In this document: piece after piece, positions 34,548 to 43,526 of the stretch
How the letters are laid out: each line of letters starts with the position of its first letter
Numbering within the stretch: the first letter of the stretch is position 1
Source of the DNA: Nonomuraea muscovyensis
GTDB lineage: Bacteria; Actinomycetota; Actinomycetes; Streptosporangiales; Streptosporangiaceae
Direction of reading: 5' to 3'
DNA: 64,000 nucleotides
Assembly (NCBI RefSeq): GCF_014207745.1
Contig: NZ_JACHJB010000005.1
Coordinates: 209,144-273,143 of the forward strand
Notes under the pieces: generated by a model
Database searches by the model: none
What the model saw: the letters and a program-made list of their open reading frames with translations, nothing else
Told to the model about the DNA's origin: nothing
Made by a program: the position numbers and the translations under genes

Positions 34548-35314
34548 CCGTGACCGAGGAAGCAGGCTCGCGAGAGCCGGAGAGCCCGGCCACCACACAG
34601 GCGGGCGGTGGCGCTCCCACGCCCGCCATCGCCGGCGCAACGGCGCGCCGGAGCACTGTGAGGAGCGGGCCGCTCCGGGGGCGCCCGAGTCGGCGCCGTG
34701 GGAGGAGGCGGGGGAAGCGGGTGCGGCTGTTGCTCGCCGGCGCTTTACTGGCACTCGGGGCGTCCGGGCCCGCCGCGGCCGACCCGCAAGAGGCCGGGCC
34801 CGGACCGAAGGCGCGGTCCAGGGCGGGCGTGTCGGTGTGCGTCAACCTCCCCGTGCTGCGGCTCGACCTCGGACCGTGCAGCGCCCCGCCGGTCTCGATC
34901 TGCGTCGACGCGCCCGTCCTCACCGTGCACGTCGGAACATGCCGCCCGGCCCCCGCGGCCGTGCGTCCCCGTCCGAGACCGACGCCGACCCGCAAGCCCG
35001 CGCCGACCCCCGAGCCGACGGCGTCCAAGCCCGTCAAGCCCACGCCGACGCTGACGCGCAGGCCCCGGCGCAGCACCCCGCCCCGGCCCGTTCCCACGCC
35101 GAGCGCGGTCCGGGCCGAGGTGCCGGTGATCCGCCCGAGCCGCGAACCGACGCCCACCCCCAAGCCGACCCCGTCACCGACGCAACCGGCCCGCCCACGC
35201 GCCGAACGCGCCGAGCCACCGCGCGAGCGGCCCAGCCCACTCGGGACAGTCCTGCTCATGATCGTGCTCACCACCGTCATCGCCTCCGCAACGGCCGTGG
35301 CCTTCGCCCGTTGA
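34544..35314 (+). CDS. Surface protein with paired Cys repeats, Pro/Thr-rich stalk and C-terminal TM anchor
   Basis: The 256-aa protein starts with a basic region (about 25-65, rich in RRRGRRRGKR) followed by a signal-like helix LLLAGALLALGASGPAAADP. Next come two related 14-residue units bounded by Cys, CVNLPVLRLDLGPC and CVDAPVLTVHVGTC, then about 110 residues of Pro-Thr-Lys repeats (PTPTRKPAPTPEPT) and a final membrane helix (LLMIVLTTVIASATAVAFA). This is the build of a wall-spanning, membrane-anchored protein. The four cysteines could form two loops. The start overlaps the upstream stop (GTGA). No known family recognised. Confidence 0.7.
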   Translation: MTVTEEAGSREPESPATTQAGGGAPTPAIAGATARRSTVRSGPLRGRPSRRRGRRRGKRVRLLLAGALLALGASGPAAADPQEAGPGPKARSRAGVSVCVNLPVLRLDLGPCSAPPVSICVDAPVLTVHVGTCRPAPAAVRPRPRPTPTRKPAPTPEPTASKPVKPTPTLTRRPRRSTPPRPVPTPSAVRAEVPVIRPSREPTPTPKPTPSPTQPARPRAERAEPPRERPSPLGTVLLMIVLTTVIASATAVAFAR

Positions 35315-35391
35315 ACCATGCGTCCGTGGTCCCCTGGGGTCGAAGCCGCCGGGTGAACCGGTTGAGCGGTGGGAAGACGGCGGGTGGTGCG

Positions 35392-36585
35392 GTGGTTGGC
35401 ACAGACGTGGAAGAGATCGACGTCGTGGTGATCGGGGCCGGGCAGGCGGGCTTGTCCAGCGCGTACTTCCTGCGCCGGTTCGGCCTGGAGACGGTCGTGC
35501 TCGACGCCGCCGACGGGCCGGGCGGGGCGTGGCGGCATCGGTCTCCGACGCTGACCATGGACAAGGTGCACGGCATCTTCGACCTGCCGGGCGTCAGGCG
35601 CGAACCCGGTGCGGACGGCCGGCGGCCCGCCGCCGAGGCGGTGCCCGCCTACTACGCCGCCTACGAGCGTGAGCTGGGCCTCGGCGTCCTGCGCCCGGTC
35701 ACGGTGTCCGCCGTCACGCCCGGCCCGCACGACCGGTTGCTGGTCACCGCCGCCCCGGGGAACGTGGACGCCCCGAACCGCCCGTACGCGCAGGCCGGCA
35801 CGGACGTCCTGGACCGCCCGTACGCGCAGGCCGGCACGGACGTTCCGGACCGCCCGTACGCCAGGCGGGAATGGGCGGCGCGGGCGGTGGTGAACGCCAC
35901 CGGCACGTGGACCCGACCGTACTGGCCGTACTATCCGGGAGCGCGCGACTTCCTGGGTCGCCAGCTCCACTACGCCGCCTACCGGGGGCCGGAGGCGTTC
36001 GCGGGCCGCAGGGTGGTCGTGGTGGGCGGCGGTCACTCGGCCGCCCACGTGCTGTCCGAGCTGGCCGGAGTCGCCGCCGGCACCCTGTGGGTCACCCGGC
36101 GCCCGCCCGACCTGCGGGAGGACGACTTCGGCGAGGACGCCCGGCGAGAGGCCGTCGCCCGTGTCGAGGCCCGGGTCCGGGCGGGGCTGCCGCCGCAGAG
36201 CGTCGTCGGCGTCACCGGTCTCGGCCACACCCCCGTCGTCCGGGAGGCCCTGGAGAAGGGGGCGCTGGACCGGCTGCCGATGTTCACCCGCATCACCCCG
36301 TACGGGGTGGCATGGGCCGACGGGCACGAGGAGCCGGCCGACACGATCATCTGGGCGACCGGGTTCCGCTCAGCGCTCGACCACCTGGCCCCGCTCCACC
36401 TGCGGCGGCCGGGTGGCGGCATCGCGGTGGACGGCACCCGGGCGCTCGCCGACCCGCGCGTCCAACTCGTCGGCTACGGCCCCTCGGCCAGCACCGTCGG
36501 CGCCAACCGCGCCGGCCGCACCGCCGCCCGCAACGTCCACCGCCTCCTCACGAGCTCCGCCCCACTGACCACCCCGGCCGCCTGA
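35392..36585 (+). CDS. FAD/NAD(P)-binding oxidoreductase (flavin monooxygenase-like)
   Basis: The protein (about 397 aa) has the FAD Rossmann motif VVVIGAGQAGLSSAYFLRR at its N-terminus, a GGAWRHR segment, and a second NAD(P) Rossmann motif RRVVVVGGGHSAAHVL (about 205-220), as in single-component flavin monooxygenases and thioredoxin-reductase-like enzymes. ATGFRSALDHLAPL near the end is also typical. The CxxC pair is absent. The GTG start is uncertain (another GTG lies five codons on). Residues about 130-157 contain a duplicated 12-residue unit DRPYAQAGTDV(L/P), from a 36-bp DNA duplication. Confidence 0.83.
   Translation: MVGTDVEEIDVVVIGAGQAGLSSAYFLRRFGLETVVLDAADGPGGAWRHRSPTLTMDKVHGIFDLPGVRREPGADGRRPAAEAVPAYYAAYERELGLGVLRPVTVSAVTPGPHDRLLVTAAPGNVDAPNRPYAQAGTDVLDRPYAQAGTDVPDRPYARREWAARAVVNATGTWTRPYWPYYPGARDFLGRQLHYAAYRGPEAFAGRRVVVVGGGHSAAHVLSELAGVAAGTLWVTRRPPDLREDDFGEDARREAVARVEARVRAGLPPQSVVGVTGLGHTPVVREALEKGALDRLPMFTRITPYGVAWADGHEEPADTIIWATGFRSALDHLAPLHLRRPGGGIAVDGTRALADPRVQLVGYGPSASTVGANRAGRTAARNVHRLLTSSAPLTTPAA
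35778..35861 (+). repeat. 36-bp in-frame tandem duplication inside the flavoprotein gene
   Basis: Two 36-bp units (35778-35813 and 35814-35849, differing by one or two bases) and a third partial unit encode repeated RPYAQAGTDV in a loop before the second Rossmann fold. Confidence 0.85.
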
Positions 36586-37152
36586 CCGCCCCGCCCCCTG
36601 ACCGTCCCGGCGGTGCCGCCCAGAGCCCGGAGCCCCGCTCAGCCCTGCGATGACGCATTGCGAGACTACTTCCGGCGTCGTAGTCGGGTCGGTCGTCGGT
36701 CCCGGTGCGGTAGCGGCAGATGACTCCGCTTGCAGGACGCCCCCGAACAGCGGGCCGGACGACAATTCCGGTCATGAAACCCCAGCCAGCACCGCCACGA
36801 GGCGGCGTTGCCGGCCACCGGGCTGCCCGCGGCCGCGTTCGGGTGAGCCGCGGCCCCACCCCATCGACGACGCGCTGTCGACCTTCAAGCAGCGCGTGAT
36901 GTGCGGGTGACGGAAACACCCATGCCGAGAACGCCCCGCAGGTCCCGGCGTTCGGCCCCATGCGGGCCCGCTGACTGAGGGCGTCGGCGAGAGGGCTGTC
37001 CCGCTTCCTCGGCGTCCACGGAGCTGGTGCGGCCGTGCCGGCGGCGACGAGCGGCCACCTGTCGATCGACACAGCCGGCGGGCAGACCCGGTGAATACGA
37101 CCATCGGCCCGACCACGGGCCTGGTCGCGACATTGACGAAGACGGGAGAGCG
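36586..37152. other. Gene-free stretch of about 570 bp
   Basis: Frames on both strands are open but unlike proteins, with low-complexity Arg/Pro-rich translations. No terminal repeats, transposase motifs or RNA were recognised. It marks the left edge of a segment (37-43 kb) with less extreme codon use, so it may be debris of an insertion. Confidence 0.4.
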
Positions 37153-38991
37153 ATGAACGCCACCGACCTCGCCGAGGCGAGGGAGAAGTCCGCACCACCG
37201 CCGGAGGCCGATCCCGCGGCGGGACGGAGCCTGGCAGGGCTGCTGCGCCCCTATCTCCGGGGTTTCGCCGCCGTGGTGATCCTGCAGGTCATCGGCGCTG
37301 TCGCAGGTCTGGCGCCGCTGCTGGCGGTCGTCGAACTGGGTCGTGTTCTGTTGTCGCCCGGCCCGATCGATCACGGTCATGTCTGGACCGTCGTGATCGC
37401 CGGTGCGGCCGGCCTGTTCGTCCGGCTGCTGTTCACGGCCGCGTCGTCCGGAATCGGGCATCTTCTCGACGGCCAGGTGCAACTGTCGTTCCGCCGGCGA
37501 CTGGCCGCGCGGCTGGGGCGCGTACCGATCGGCTGGTTCTCCCGGCGCCGGACCGGCGAGCTGGCCAAGGTGGTGGGGGAGGACGTGAGTGCCGTGCACC
37601 CGTTCATCGCCCACACACCCGGCGAGCTCGTCGCGGCGTTCGTGGTGCCGCTGGTGTCGCTGATCTACCTGTTCACCATCGACTGGCGGCTCACGCTGAT
37701 CACGCTGATACCGGTGGTGCTGGCCGTGGCGCTGGTCCCCTTGATGATGACCCCGACCCGGCTGCGTGAGCAGAAGGAGTTCGACGCGGCCATGGGACGG
37801 ATCGCGAGTTCCGTCGTCGAGTTCGTCCAGGGGATCTCGGTGGTCAAGGCGTTCGGTGGATCCGGTCGCGCCCACCGTAGATTCCTCACGGCCGTGGAGG
37901 AGTTCGTCGGCATCTTCTCCCGGTTGGTGCAGGGCATCTCCGGGATCGGTGCGGGGATGCAGGTGGCGTTGTCGCCGCCGTTCGTGCTGCTGGTGGTGCT
38001 GATCGGCGGTGCGGCTCTGATCACGTCCGGTGGCCTGGCCGCGGCCGACCTGCTGCCCTTCCTGCTGCTGGGACTGGGCCTGACCGCTCCGGTGGCGGCT
38101 CTCGGCCACGGTTTCGACGAGATGCGGGCCGCCGGGCGCGCGGTCGGCCGGATCAAGGACGTGCTCGAGGTGCGGTCGCTGGCGGAGCCTGCGCGCCCGG
38201 TCGCACCACAGGGGCACCGGGTCGAACTGCGGGAGGTTCGATTCGGCTACGACACCGATCACGAGGTGCTGCGCGGGATCGACCTGGTGCTCGAACCGGG
38301 GACGGTCACCGCGATCGTCGGACCGTCGGGAAGCGGAAAGTCCACGCTGGTCCAGCTGTTACCACGGTTCTTCGATCCGACCCACGGTTCGGTCGTCCTG
38401 GGCGGTGTCGATCTGCGCGAGCTCGGCGGCCGGGAGCTCTCCCGGATGGTCTCCTTCGTCTTCCAGGACGTTCGCCTGCTGCGCGCCTCGGTCGCGGACA
38501 ACATCGCGCTGGCGGTACCGCATGCCGACCTCGACGACGTGGTGCGTGCCGCCCGGCTGGCGAACATTCATGATCGAATTCTCGAGCTGCCGCGCGGATA
38601 CGAGTCGGTGATCGGCGAGGACGCCGGACTGTCGGGTGGCGAGGCACAGCGGATCTCGCTCGCCCGCGCGCTGCTCGCCGCCGCGCCCGTCCTGGTGCTC
38701 GACGAGGCGACCTCCTTCGCCGACCCGCAGACCGAACAGGCGGTGCGCCGGGCCCTGGCGACGCTGGGTGGCGATCGGACGATTCTGGTCATCGCCCATC
38801 GCCTGGAGACGGTCGCCGACGCCGACACCGTCGTGGTGCTGGAGGACGGGGTGATCGTCGAGCGCGGCAGGCCCGCCGAGCTGCTGGCACGAGGCGGAAA
38901 GTTCGCCGCGTTCTGGCGATCCCACCGATCGGCGATCGCCGACGAGATCGAAACCCATGGTGGCGTCCTGCGAGGAGAAGAGCCCCGATGA
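37153..38991 (+). CDS. ABC half-transporter A (YbtP/IrtA-like, permease fused to ATPase)
   Basis: The 612-aa protein has an exporter-type membrane domain of six helices (about 30-320) followed by an ATPase with Walker A GPSGSGKST (about 395), Q-loop VFQDVRL, signature LSGGEAQRISLARALL (about 495), Walker B LVLDEATSFADP and the H-loop IAHRLETV. Subfamily features fit heterodimeric siderophore/metallophore transporters such as YbtPQ and IrtAB, which import despite an exporter fold. The ATG follows GGGAGAGCG. The stop overlaps the next gene's ATG by 4 nt, so the two halves are coupled. Confidence 0.85.
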   Translation: MNATDLAEAREKSAPPPEADPAAGRSLAGLLRPYLRGFAAVVILQVIGAVAGLAPLLAVVELGRVLLSPGPIDHGHVWTVVIAGAAGLFVRLLFTAASSGIGHLLDGQVQLSFRRRLAARLGRVPIGWFSRRRTGELAKVVGEDVSAVHPFIAHTPGELVAAFVVPLVSLIYLFTIDWRLTLITLIPVVLAVALVPLMMTPTRLREQKEFDAAMGRIASSVVEFVQGISVVKAFGGSGRAHRRFLTAVEEFVGIFSRLVQGISGIGAGMQVALSPPFVLLVVLIGGAALITSGGLAAADLLPFLLLGLGLTAPVAALGHGFDEMRAAGRAVGRIKDVLEVRSLAEPARPVAPQGHRVELREVRFGYDTDHEVLRGIDLVLEPGTVTAIVGPSGSGKSTLVQLLPRFFDPTHGSVVLGGVDLRELGGRELSRMVSFVFQDVRLLRASVADNIALAVPHADLDDVVRAARLANIHDRILELPRGYESVIGEDAGLSGGEAQRISLARALLAAAPVLVLDEATSFADPQTEQAVRRALATLGGDRTILVIAHRLETVADADTVVVLEDGVIVERGRPAELLARGGKFAAFWRSHRSAIADEIETHGGVLRGEEPR

Positions 38992-40703
38992 TTCGAATGT
39001 TGCTGCGCGTGCTCGGACACGAGTACGCCCGGCCGGTGCGTCGCACCGTGGCCCTGATGACGGCGACCGCGGTAGTCGAGGGTCTGTCCTACGCATTACT
39101 GGTCCCCGTGCTGAGGGCACTGTTCGGGAGCAGGCCCGAAGATGCGCGGCCCTGGCTGATCGCGTTCGGGGCCGCGGTCGCGGTCTACGCGGCGCTGCGC
39201 TATGTCAGCGATCTGTCCGGTTTCCGCGTCGGGACCACGTTGTTGCGCGGCATGTATCGCCGGCTTGGCGATCATCTGGCGCGCCTGCCCATCGGCTGGT
39301 ACAGCGCCCGTCGCGTCGGGGAGGTGTCGGTCCTGGCCAGCGAGGGCGTCCTGCAGGCGATGAGCGTGATCGCGCATCTGCTGGCACCGTTCGTCTCCGC
39401 CTGTGTGACTCCCCTGACGATCGTGGTCGTGATGCTCGCCTTCAACTGGCAGATGGGGCTGGCCGCGTTGGTCGCCGCGCCGGTCGTGGCGGTGATCCAG
39501 ATCTGGACGGGACGCTCGATGGCCGCCGGCGACGCGGAGCGCGCCGAACTCGGCCATGAGGCCACCGGGCGGGTCATCGAGTATCTCCAGGCCCAGCCGG
39601 TGCTGCGAGCCGGCGGCCGGAGCGCCGAACGCTTCCGGTTGCTCGACGACTCGCTGCGCGAAGTCCAGCGCGCCAACCGCCGTACGGTGCTGTCGGCGCT
39701 GTCCGGTGCGGTGGGCTTGACACTCGTGGTGCAGACGATGTTCACCGTGTTGCTGGTCCTGGGCGCCTACCTCGCGCTCGGCGGGAACATCGGTGCGGCC
39801 GAGGTCCTGGCGATCCTCGTGCTCGCCGCCCGCTGCGCCGACCCGCTGCTGTCGCTGTCGGACATCGGTGGCAAGGTGCGCGGCGCGCGTTCGGAGCTGG
39901 CGAGACTCGACACGGTGTTGCGTACGGCGCCGCTGCCGGAGGCTCGCGAGCCGATCCAGCCGGTAGGCCATGACCTGGAGTTCGAGTCCGTCGCCTTCCG
40001 GCATGGGGATCGCATGGTGATCGACGACGTGTCGTTGTCCGTGCCGCAGGGACAACGGCTTGCCGTCGTCGGACCGTCGGGTGCGGGCAAGAGCACCCTG
40101 CTTCAGCTGCTCGCGCGGTTCTACGACGTGGACGCGGGCGCGGTGCGCCTGGGAGGCGTGGACGTGCGCGCCATCAGCACCGAGGTGTTGATGGAGCAGA
40201 TCGCCATCGTCTTCCAGGAGGTCTACCTCTTCGACGGCACGATCGAGGAGAACGTGCGACTCGGCCATCCCGACGCAGGCGTCGCCGAGGTGCGGGCGGC
40301 GGCGACCGCGGCCCGGTTGGACGAGGTGATCGAGCGACTGCCCGGCGGATGGGCGACGAATGTCGGCGAGGGTGGCGCGCTGCTGTCGGGTGGCGAGCGC
40401 CAGCGGGTCTCGATCGCGCGGGCGCTGTTGAAGAACGCGCCCGTCGTGCTGCTGGACGAGGTGACCTCAGCACTGGACCCGGTCAACGAGGCGGCCGTTC
40501 ACGAGGGTGTCGAGCGCCTGATGGCGGGCCGGACGGTGGTGATGGTGGCGCATCGGATGCGGACCGTCCGACGTGCCGATCGCGTCGTCTTCCTGGACGG
40601 CGGCCGGATCGTGGAGGAAGGCGGCCACGACGAGCTGCTGCGCCGCGGCGGCCGCTACGCCGACTTCTGGGAGATCTCCATGACACCGGCAGCCGGTGAC
40701 TGA
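38988..40703 (+). CDS. ABC half-transporter B (YbtQ/IrtB-like, permease fused to ATPase)
   Basis: The 571-aa partner has six membrane helices (about 15-305) and an ATPase with Walker A GPSGAGKST (about 365), Q-loop VFQEVYL, signature LSGGERQRVSIARALL, Walker B VVLLDEVTSALDP and H-loop VAHRMRTV. It begins inside the stop of gene A (ATGA). No siderophore synthesis gene, binding protein or iron box was seen nearby, so the cargo is inferred only from family resemblance. Codon use shows more A/T-ending codons than the flanking genes. Confidence 0.85.
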   Translation: MIRMLLRVLGHEYARPVRRTVALMTATAVVEGLSYALLVPVLRALFGSRPEDARPWLIAFGAAVAVYAALRYVSDLSGFRVGTTLLRGMYRRLGDHLARLPIGWYSARRVGEVSVLASEGVLQAMSVIAHLLAPFVSACVTPLTIVVVMLAFNWQMGLAALVAAPVVAVIQIWTGRSMAAGDAERAELGHEATGRVIEYLQAQPVLRAGGRSAERFRLLDDSLREVQRANRRTVLSALSGAVGLTLVVQTMFTVLLVLGAYLALGGNIGAAEVLAILVLAARCADPLLSLSDIGGKVRGARSELARLDTVLRTAPLPEAREPIQPVGHDLEFESVAFRHGDRMVIDDVSLSVPQGQRLAVVGPSGAGKSTLLQLLARFYDVDAGAVRLGGVDVRAISTEVLMEQIAIVFQEVYLFDGTIEENVRLGHPDAGVAEVRAAATAARLDEVIERLPGGWATNVGEGGALLSGGERQRVSIARALLKNAPVVLLDEVTSALDPVNEAAVHEGVERLMAGRTVVMVAHRMRTVRRADRVVFLDGGRIVEEGGHDELLRRGGRYADFWEISMTPAAGD

Positions 40704-40914
40704 GCCGGCATGTCGCTCGATCCTCTGTCGCGCGGGACTGCCCGCCTCATCGGCCGATGCCAACGCGGGCTGCAGTAGCGCCTTCGCCCGGCCTGGAGCA
40801 CGTGCCCGGCGGCCGTCGATCACCACCGCCGAGCGTCGGCCACAGGCTCGCTCCCGCAGCTCCAGCCCAGTTCGCGGGGCGGAAATTGTCGGTGGCGCCC
40901 GGCATGATGAACGC

Positions 40915-42993
40915 ATGACCGACGCGCCCCCGATCACTGTCCTGGCCGACGACTCGGCCTACGCCGAAGCCGTGCAGCTTGCCGTCGACTCCGCCGCGGC
41001 CTACTACGCCGACGGCACCTCGACGCTCGACGACGACGCCTACGACCAGCTGGTCCGGGGCATCCAGGTGTATGAGGAGGCCCACCCCGAGTCGGTGCTG
41101 CCGTCCTCGCCCACGGGCAAGGTGGCCGGTGGGGCCGTGGTCGGCGATGTGCCGCACACGGCGCCCATGCTCAGCCTGGACAACGTCTTCGGCGCCGAGC
41201 AGCTCGCCGACTGGGCGGCCGGGCTGGAGCGCAGGCTCGGCAGGCCCGTCACAGCATGGAGCGTGGAGCCCAAGCTCGACGGGCTGGCGATCTCGGCCCG
41301 CTACCGGCACGGCCGCCTGGCGCAGCTCGTCACGCGAGGCGACGGCACCGCGGGCGAGGACGTCAGCCATGCCATCGGCACCATCGTCGGCCTGCCCGAT
41401 CGGCTGGCCGCCCCGGTCACGGTGGAGCTGCGCGGCGAGGTCATGATGACGGCCGCGCAGTTCGAGCAGGCGTGTGCCAAGCGGCAGGCGCATGACGGCA
41501 CCACGTTCGCCAACCCGCGCAGCGCCGCCGCGGGCACGTTGCGGGCGCAGGACCGGCCCTACGTGTGCGAGCTGACCTTCTTCGGCTACGGAGTGCTGCC
41601 GCCGCCGGATGACGACTCCGAGCCGGCCATGCGTCTGCGTGAGCTGCCGCACAGCGAGATCATGGAGTGGGTGGCGGCCCAGGGCGTGCAGACGACCGCC
41701 GCGACGGCGGTGGCGGGGATCGTGGCCGTGACGCTGGAGCGGGTGCAGGAGCGCGTCGGGGAGATCGCGGCGGCCCGTCCCGAGTTGCCGTTCGGCATCG
41801 ACGGCATCGTGATCAAGTGCGATCTGGCGGCCGATCAGGCAGCGGCCGGGTTCAGCTCGCGGGCGCCGCGCTGGGCGGTCGCGTACAAGCTGCCCGCCAC
41901 CGAGAAGATCACCAAGTTGATCGGCGTGGAGTGGAACACCGGCCGCACCGGCGTCATCGCCCCGCGCGCCGTGCTCGAACCGGTCGAGCTGGATGGCAGC
42001 ATCGTCACCTACGCCACCCTGCACAATGCCGCAGACATCCGCCGCAGGGGGTTGATGCTGGGCGACAGCGTGGTGGTCTACAAGGCCGGTGATGTGATTC
42101 CCCGGGTCGAGGCCCCGGTCGTGCACCTGCGCACCGGTGACGAGCAGCCGATCGAGGTCCCCCGGGTCTGCCCGTCCTGCGGCGACGCGATCGACTCCTC
42201 TCAGGAGCGGTGGCGGTGCGTGCGCGGGCGCGCCTGCCGGGCGATCGCCTCCATCGGCTACGCCGTCGGCCGCGACCAGCTCGACATCGAGGGCCTGGCC
42301 GAAAACCGCATCCAGCAGCTACTCGACGCGGGATTGATCGCCGACTTCGCCGACCTGTTCTTCCTGACCCGCGAGCAGGTTCTGGGCCTCGAACGGATGG
42401 GCGAGACCAGCACCGACAACCTGCTGGCCGCTATCGAGCGGGCCAAGGGCCGGCCGCTCAGCAGGGTGTTCTGCGCGCTCGGGGTCCGCGGCACCGGTCG
42501 GTCCATGAGCCGCCGCATCGCCAGGCACTTCGGCAGCATGGACGCCATCCGTGCGGCCGACGTCGAGGCGATCCAGGCGGTGGAGGGCATCGGCCCGGAG
42601 AAGGCGCCGGTGGTGCTGGCGGAGCTGGTCGAGCTGGCCAACCTCATCGACAAGCTGGTCAAGGCCGGGGTCACCATGACAGAGCCGGGGTGGACACCGG
42701 CCGCCGATCCCGGCGCCGCCGCTGAGGGGAGTGGCGGGTCCGAGCTTCCGCTGGCCGGGATGTCCGTCGTGGTGACCGGCGCCATGAGTGGAGCGCTGGA
42801 GGCGCTGACCCGCAACCAGATGAACGAGCTGATCGAGCGCGCGGGGGGCAAGGCGTCCTCCAGCGTCTCGGCGAAGACGTCGCTGCTGGTGGCGGGAGAG
42901 AAGGCGGGCTCCAAGCGGGCCAAGGCGGAGAGCCTGGGCGTGCGGGTCGTCGGCCCGGAGGAGTTCGCCGGCCTCATCGGCCCGTTCATCTGA
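40915..42993 (+). CDS. ligA: NAD+-dependent DNA ligase, divergent accessory type
   Basis: The 692-aa protein seals nicks in duplex DNA using NAD+. The adenylation motif is SVEPKLDGLAI (Lys about 120). The OB-fold (IAPRAVLEPVELDGS), zinc finger (CPSC and CVRGRAC), helix-hairpin-helix region (ALGVRGTGRSMSRRIARHFGS, AVEGIGPEKA) and C-terminal BRCT domain (LAGMSVVVTGAMSG, about 610-690) follow in order. The N-terminal Ia domain is shortened and diverged from housekeeping LigA (YYADGTSTLDDDAYDQL), which suggests a second, accessory ligase as found in several actinomycetes. The ATG start lacks a strong ribosome site. Confidence 0.9.
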   Translation: MTDAPPITVLADDSAYAEAVQLAVDSAAAYYADGTSTLDDDAYDQLVRGIQVYEEAHPESVLPSSPTGKVAGGAVVGDVPHTAPMLSLDNVFGAEQLADWAAGLERRLGRPVTAWSVEPKLDGLAISARYRHGRLAQLVTRGDGTAGEDVSHAIGTIVGLPDRLAAPVTVELRGEVMMTAAQFEQACAKRQAHDGTTFANPRSAAAGTLRAQDRPYVCELTFFGYGVLPPPDDDSEPAMRLRELPHSEIMEWVAAQGVQTTAATAVAGIVAVTLERVQERVGEIAAARPELPFGIDGIVIKCDLAADQAAAGFSSRAPRWAVAYKLPATEKITKLIGVEWNTGRTGVIAPRAVLEPVELDGSIVTYATLHNAADIRRRGLMLGDSVVVYKAGDVIPRVEAPVVHLRTGDEQPIEVPRVCPSCGDAIDSSQERWRCVRGRACRAIASIGYAVGRDQLDIEGLAENRIQQLLDAGLIADFADLFFLTREQVLGLERMGETSTDNLLAAIERAKGRPLSRVFCALGVRGTGRSMSRRIARHFGSMDAIRAADVEAIQAVEGIGPEKAPVVLAELVELANLIDKLVKAGVTMTEPGWTPAADPGAAAEGSGGSELPLAGMSVVVTGAMSGALEALTRNQMNELIERAGGKASSSVSAKTSLLVAGEKAGSKRAKAESLGVRVVGPEEFAGLIGPFI

Positions 42994-43042
42994 CGGGGAC
43001 CGGGCGCGCCAGGTCGATCACGCCCTCCGGAAGCGGAGACCA

Positions 43043-43083
43043 CCCCCGGCCGATCACCCCGGCCGATCACCCCGGCCGATCAC
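43043..43083. repeat. Three tandem 14-bp units CCCCGGCCGATCAC
   Basis: Three near-perfect copies lie about 50 nt beyond the ligase stop codon. Confidence 0.8.
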
Positions 43084-43439
43084 CTTGGTGATCTCTTCGG
43101 TGGCGGGCAGCCTGTCGGCGATCCTCTCGCGGAGGGCGCCCGAGCCGCGGTCGGTCTTGGCGAGATCGTAGGTGCTTACTATGCCGTGGCCACACTCGCA
43201 TCCGGACTCGACGTCGGCGCGGGGCGTCACGGGCTCGTCGCCGGGCCGGTGTTCTCCGCGTGGGTCCGGCGTAGGGGGCCCGGTCGCACCGGCCGGCGTG
43301 CGGAGGCGCATCGGCCGTCGTGCCCGGCCCCTTCGACCTGGCCGCGACCGCGTCTCGCCGGGCCCGACGCGGCTGGGTGAACGCTCGGGAGGCCCGCCCT
43401 GGCGGGCGTGGGCCTCAGTCATGCCGCCCCGAAGTTGAT

Positions 43440-43488
43440 CTTGCAAAAAAGTGGAAATGTACGACGAAGTGAGGTGATCCCCTACTAT
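43440..43488 (+). promoter_or_regulatory. Possible promoter region with a CTTGCAA...AAGTG-AAAT motif
   Basis: CTTGCAA (43440-43446) is followed by AGTGGAAAT and, about 40 nt later, TACTAT (43483-43488), which could be a -10 box 39 nt before the GTG of the peptidase gene. A closely similar motif precedes the kinase gene at 45408. Confidence 0.35.
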
Positions 43489-43526
43489 CTTCCATCGGAA
43501 GAAAGTGGCACGGGCAAAGGAGCAGT

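Larger units (their letters stand above)
42994..43526. other. Gene-poor stretch of about 530 bp
   Basis: This holds a 14-bp triplicate (43043-43083), a hairpin-like element around 43390-43419 (arms GAGGCCC/GGGCCTC) and, before the next gene, an AT-richer segment with TTGCAA. A leftward open frame (43054-43446) contains some protein-like text but no recognisable family. Confidence 0.45.

Noticed and set aside
36586..37152. Transposase remnant at the edge of the ABC segment
   Set aside because: I looked for DDE motifs, terminal inverted repeats and target duplications and found none.
43054..43446. Leftward frame with protein-like text near its end (ECGHGIVSTYDLAKTDRG)
   Set aside because: The N-terminal two thirds is low-complexity, there is no good start, and the end runs into the 14-bp repeats. 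It could be a gene remnant but cannot be supported.
42994..43526. c-di-AMP (ydaO) riboswitch before the wall peptidase gene
   Set aside because: Such riboswitches often precede wall hydrolases in actinobacteria, but the conserved GGGTGAA-type core and flanking helices could not be assembled here.
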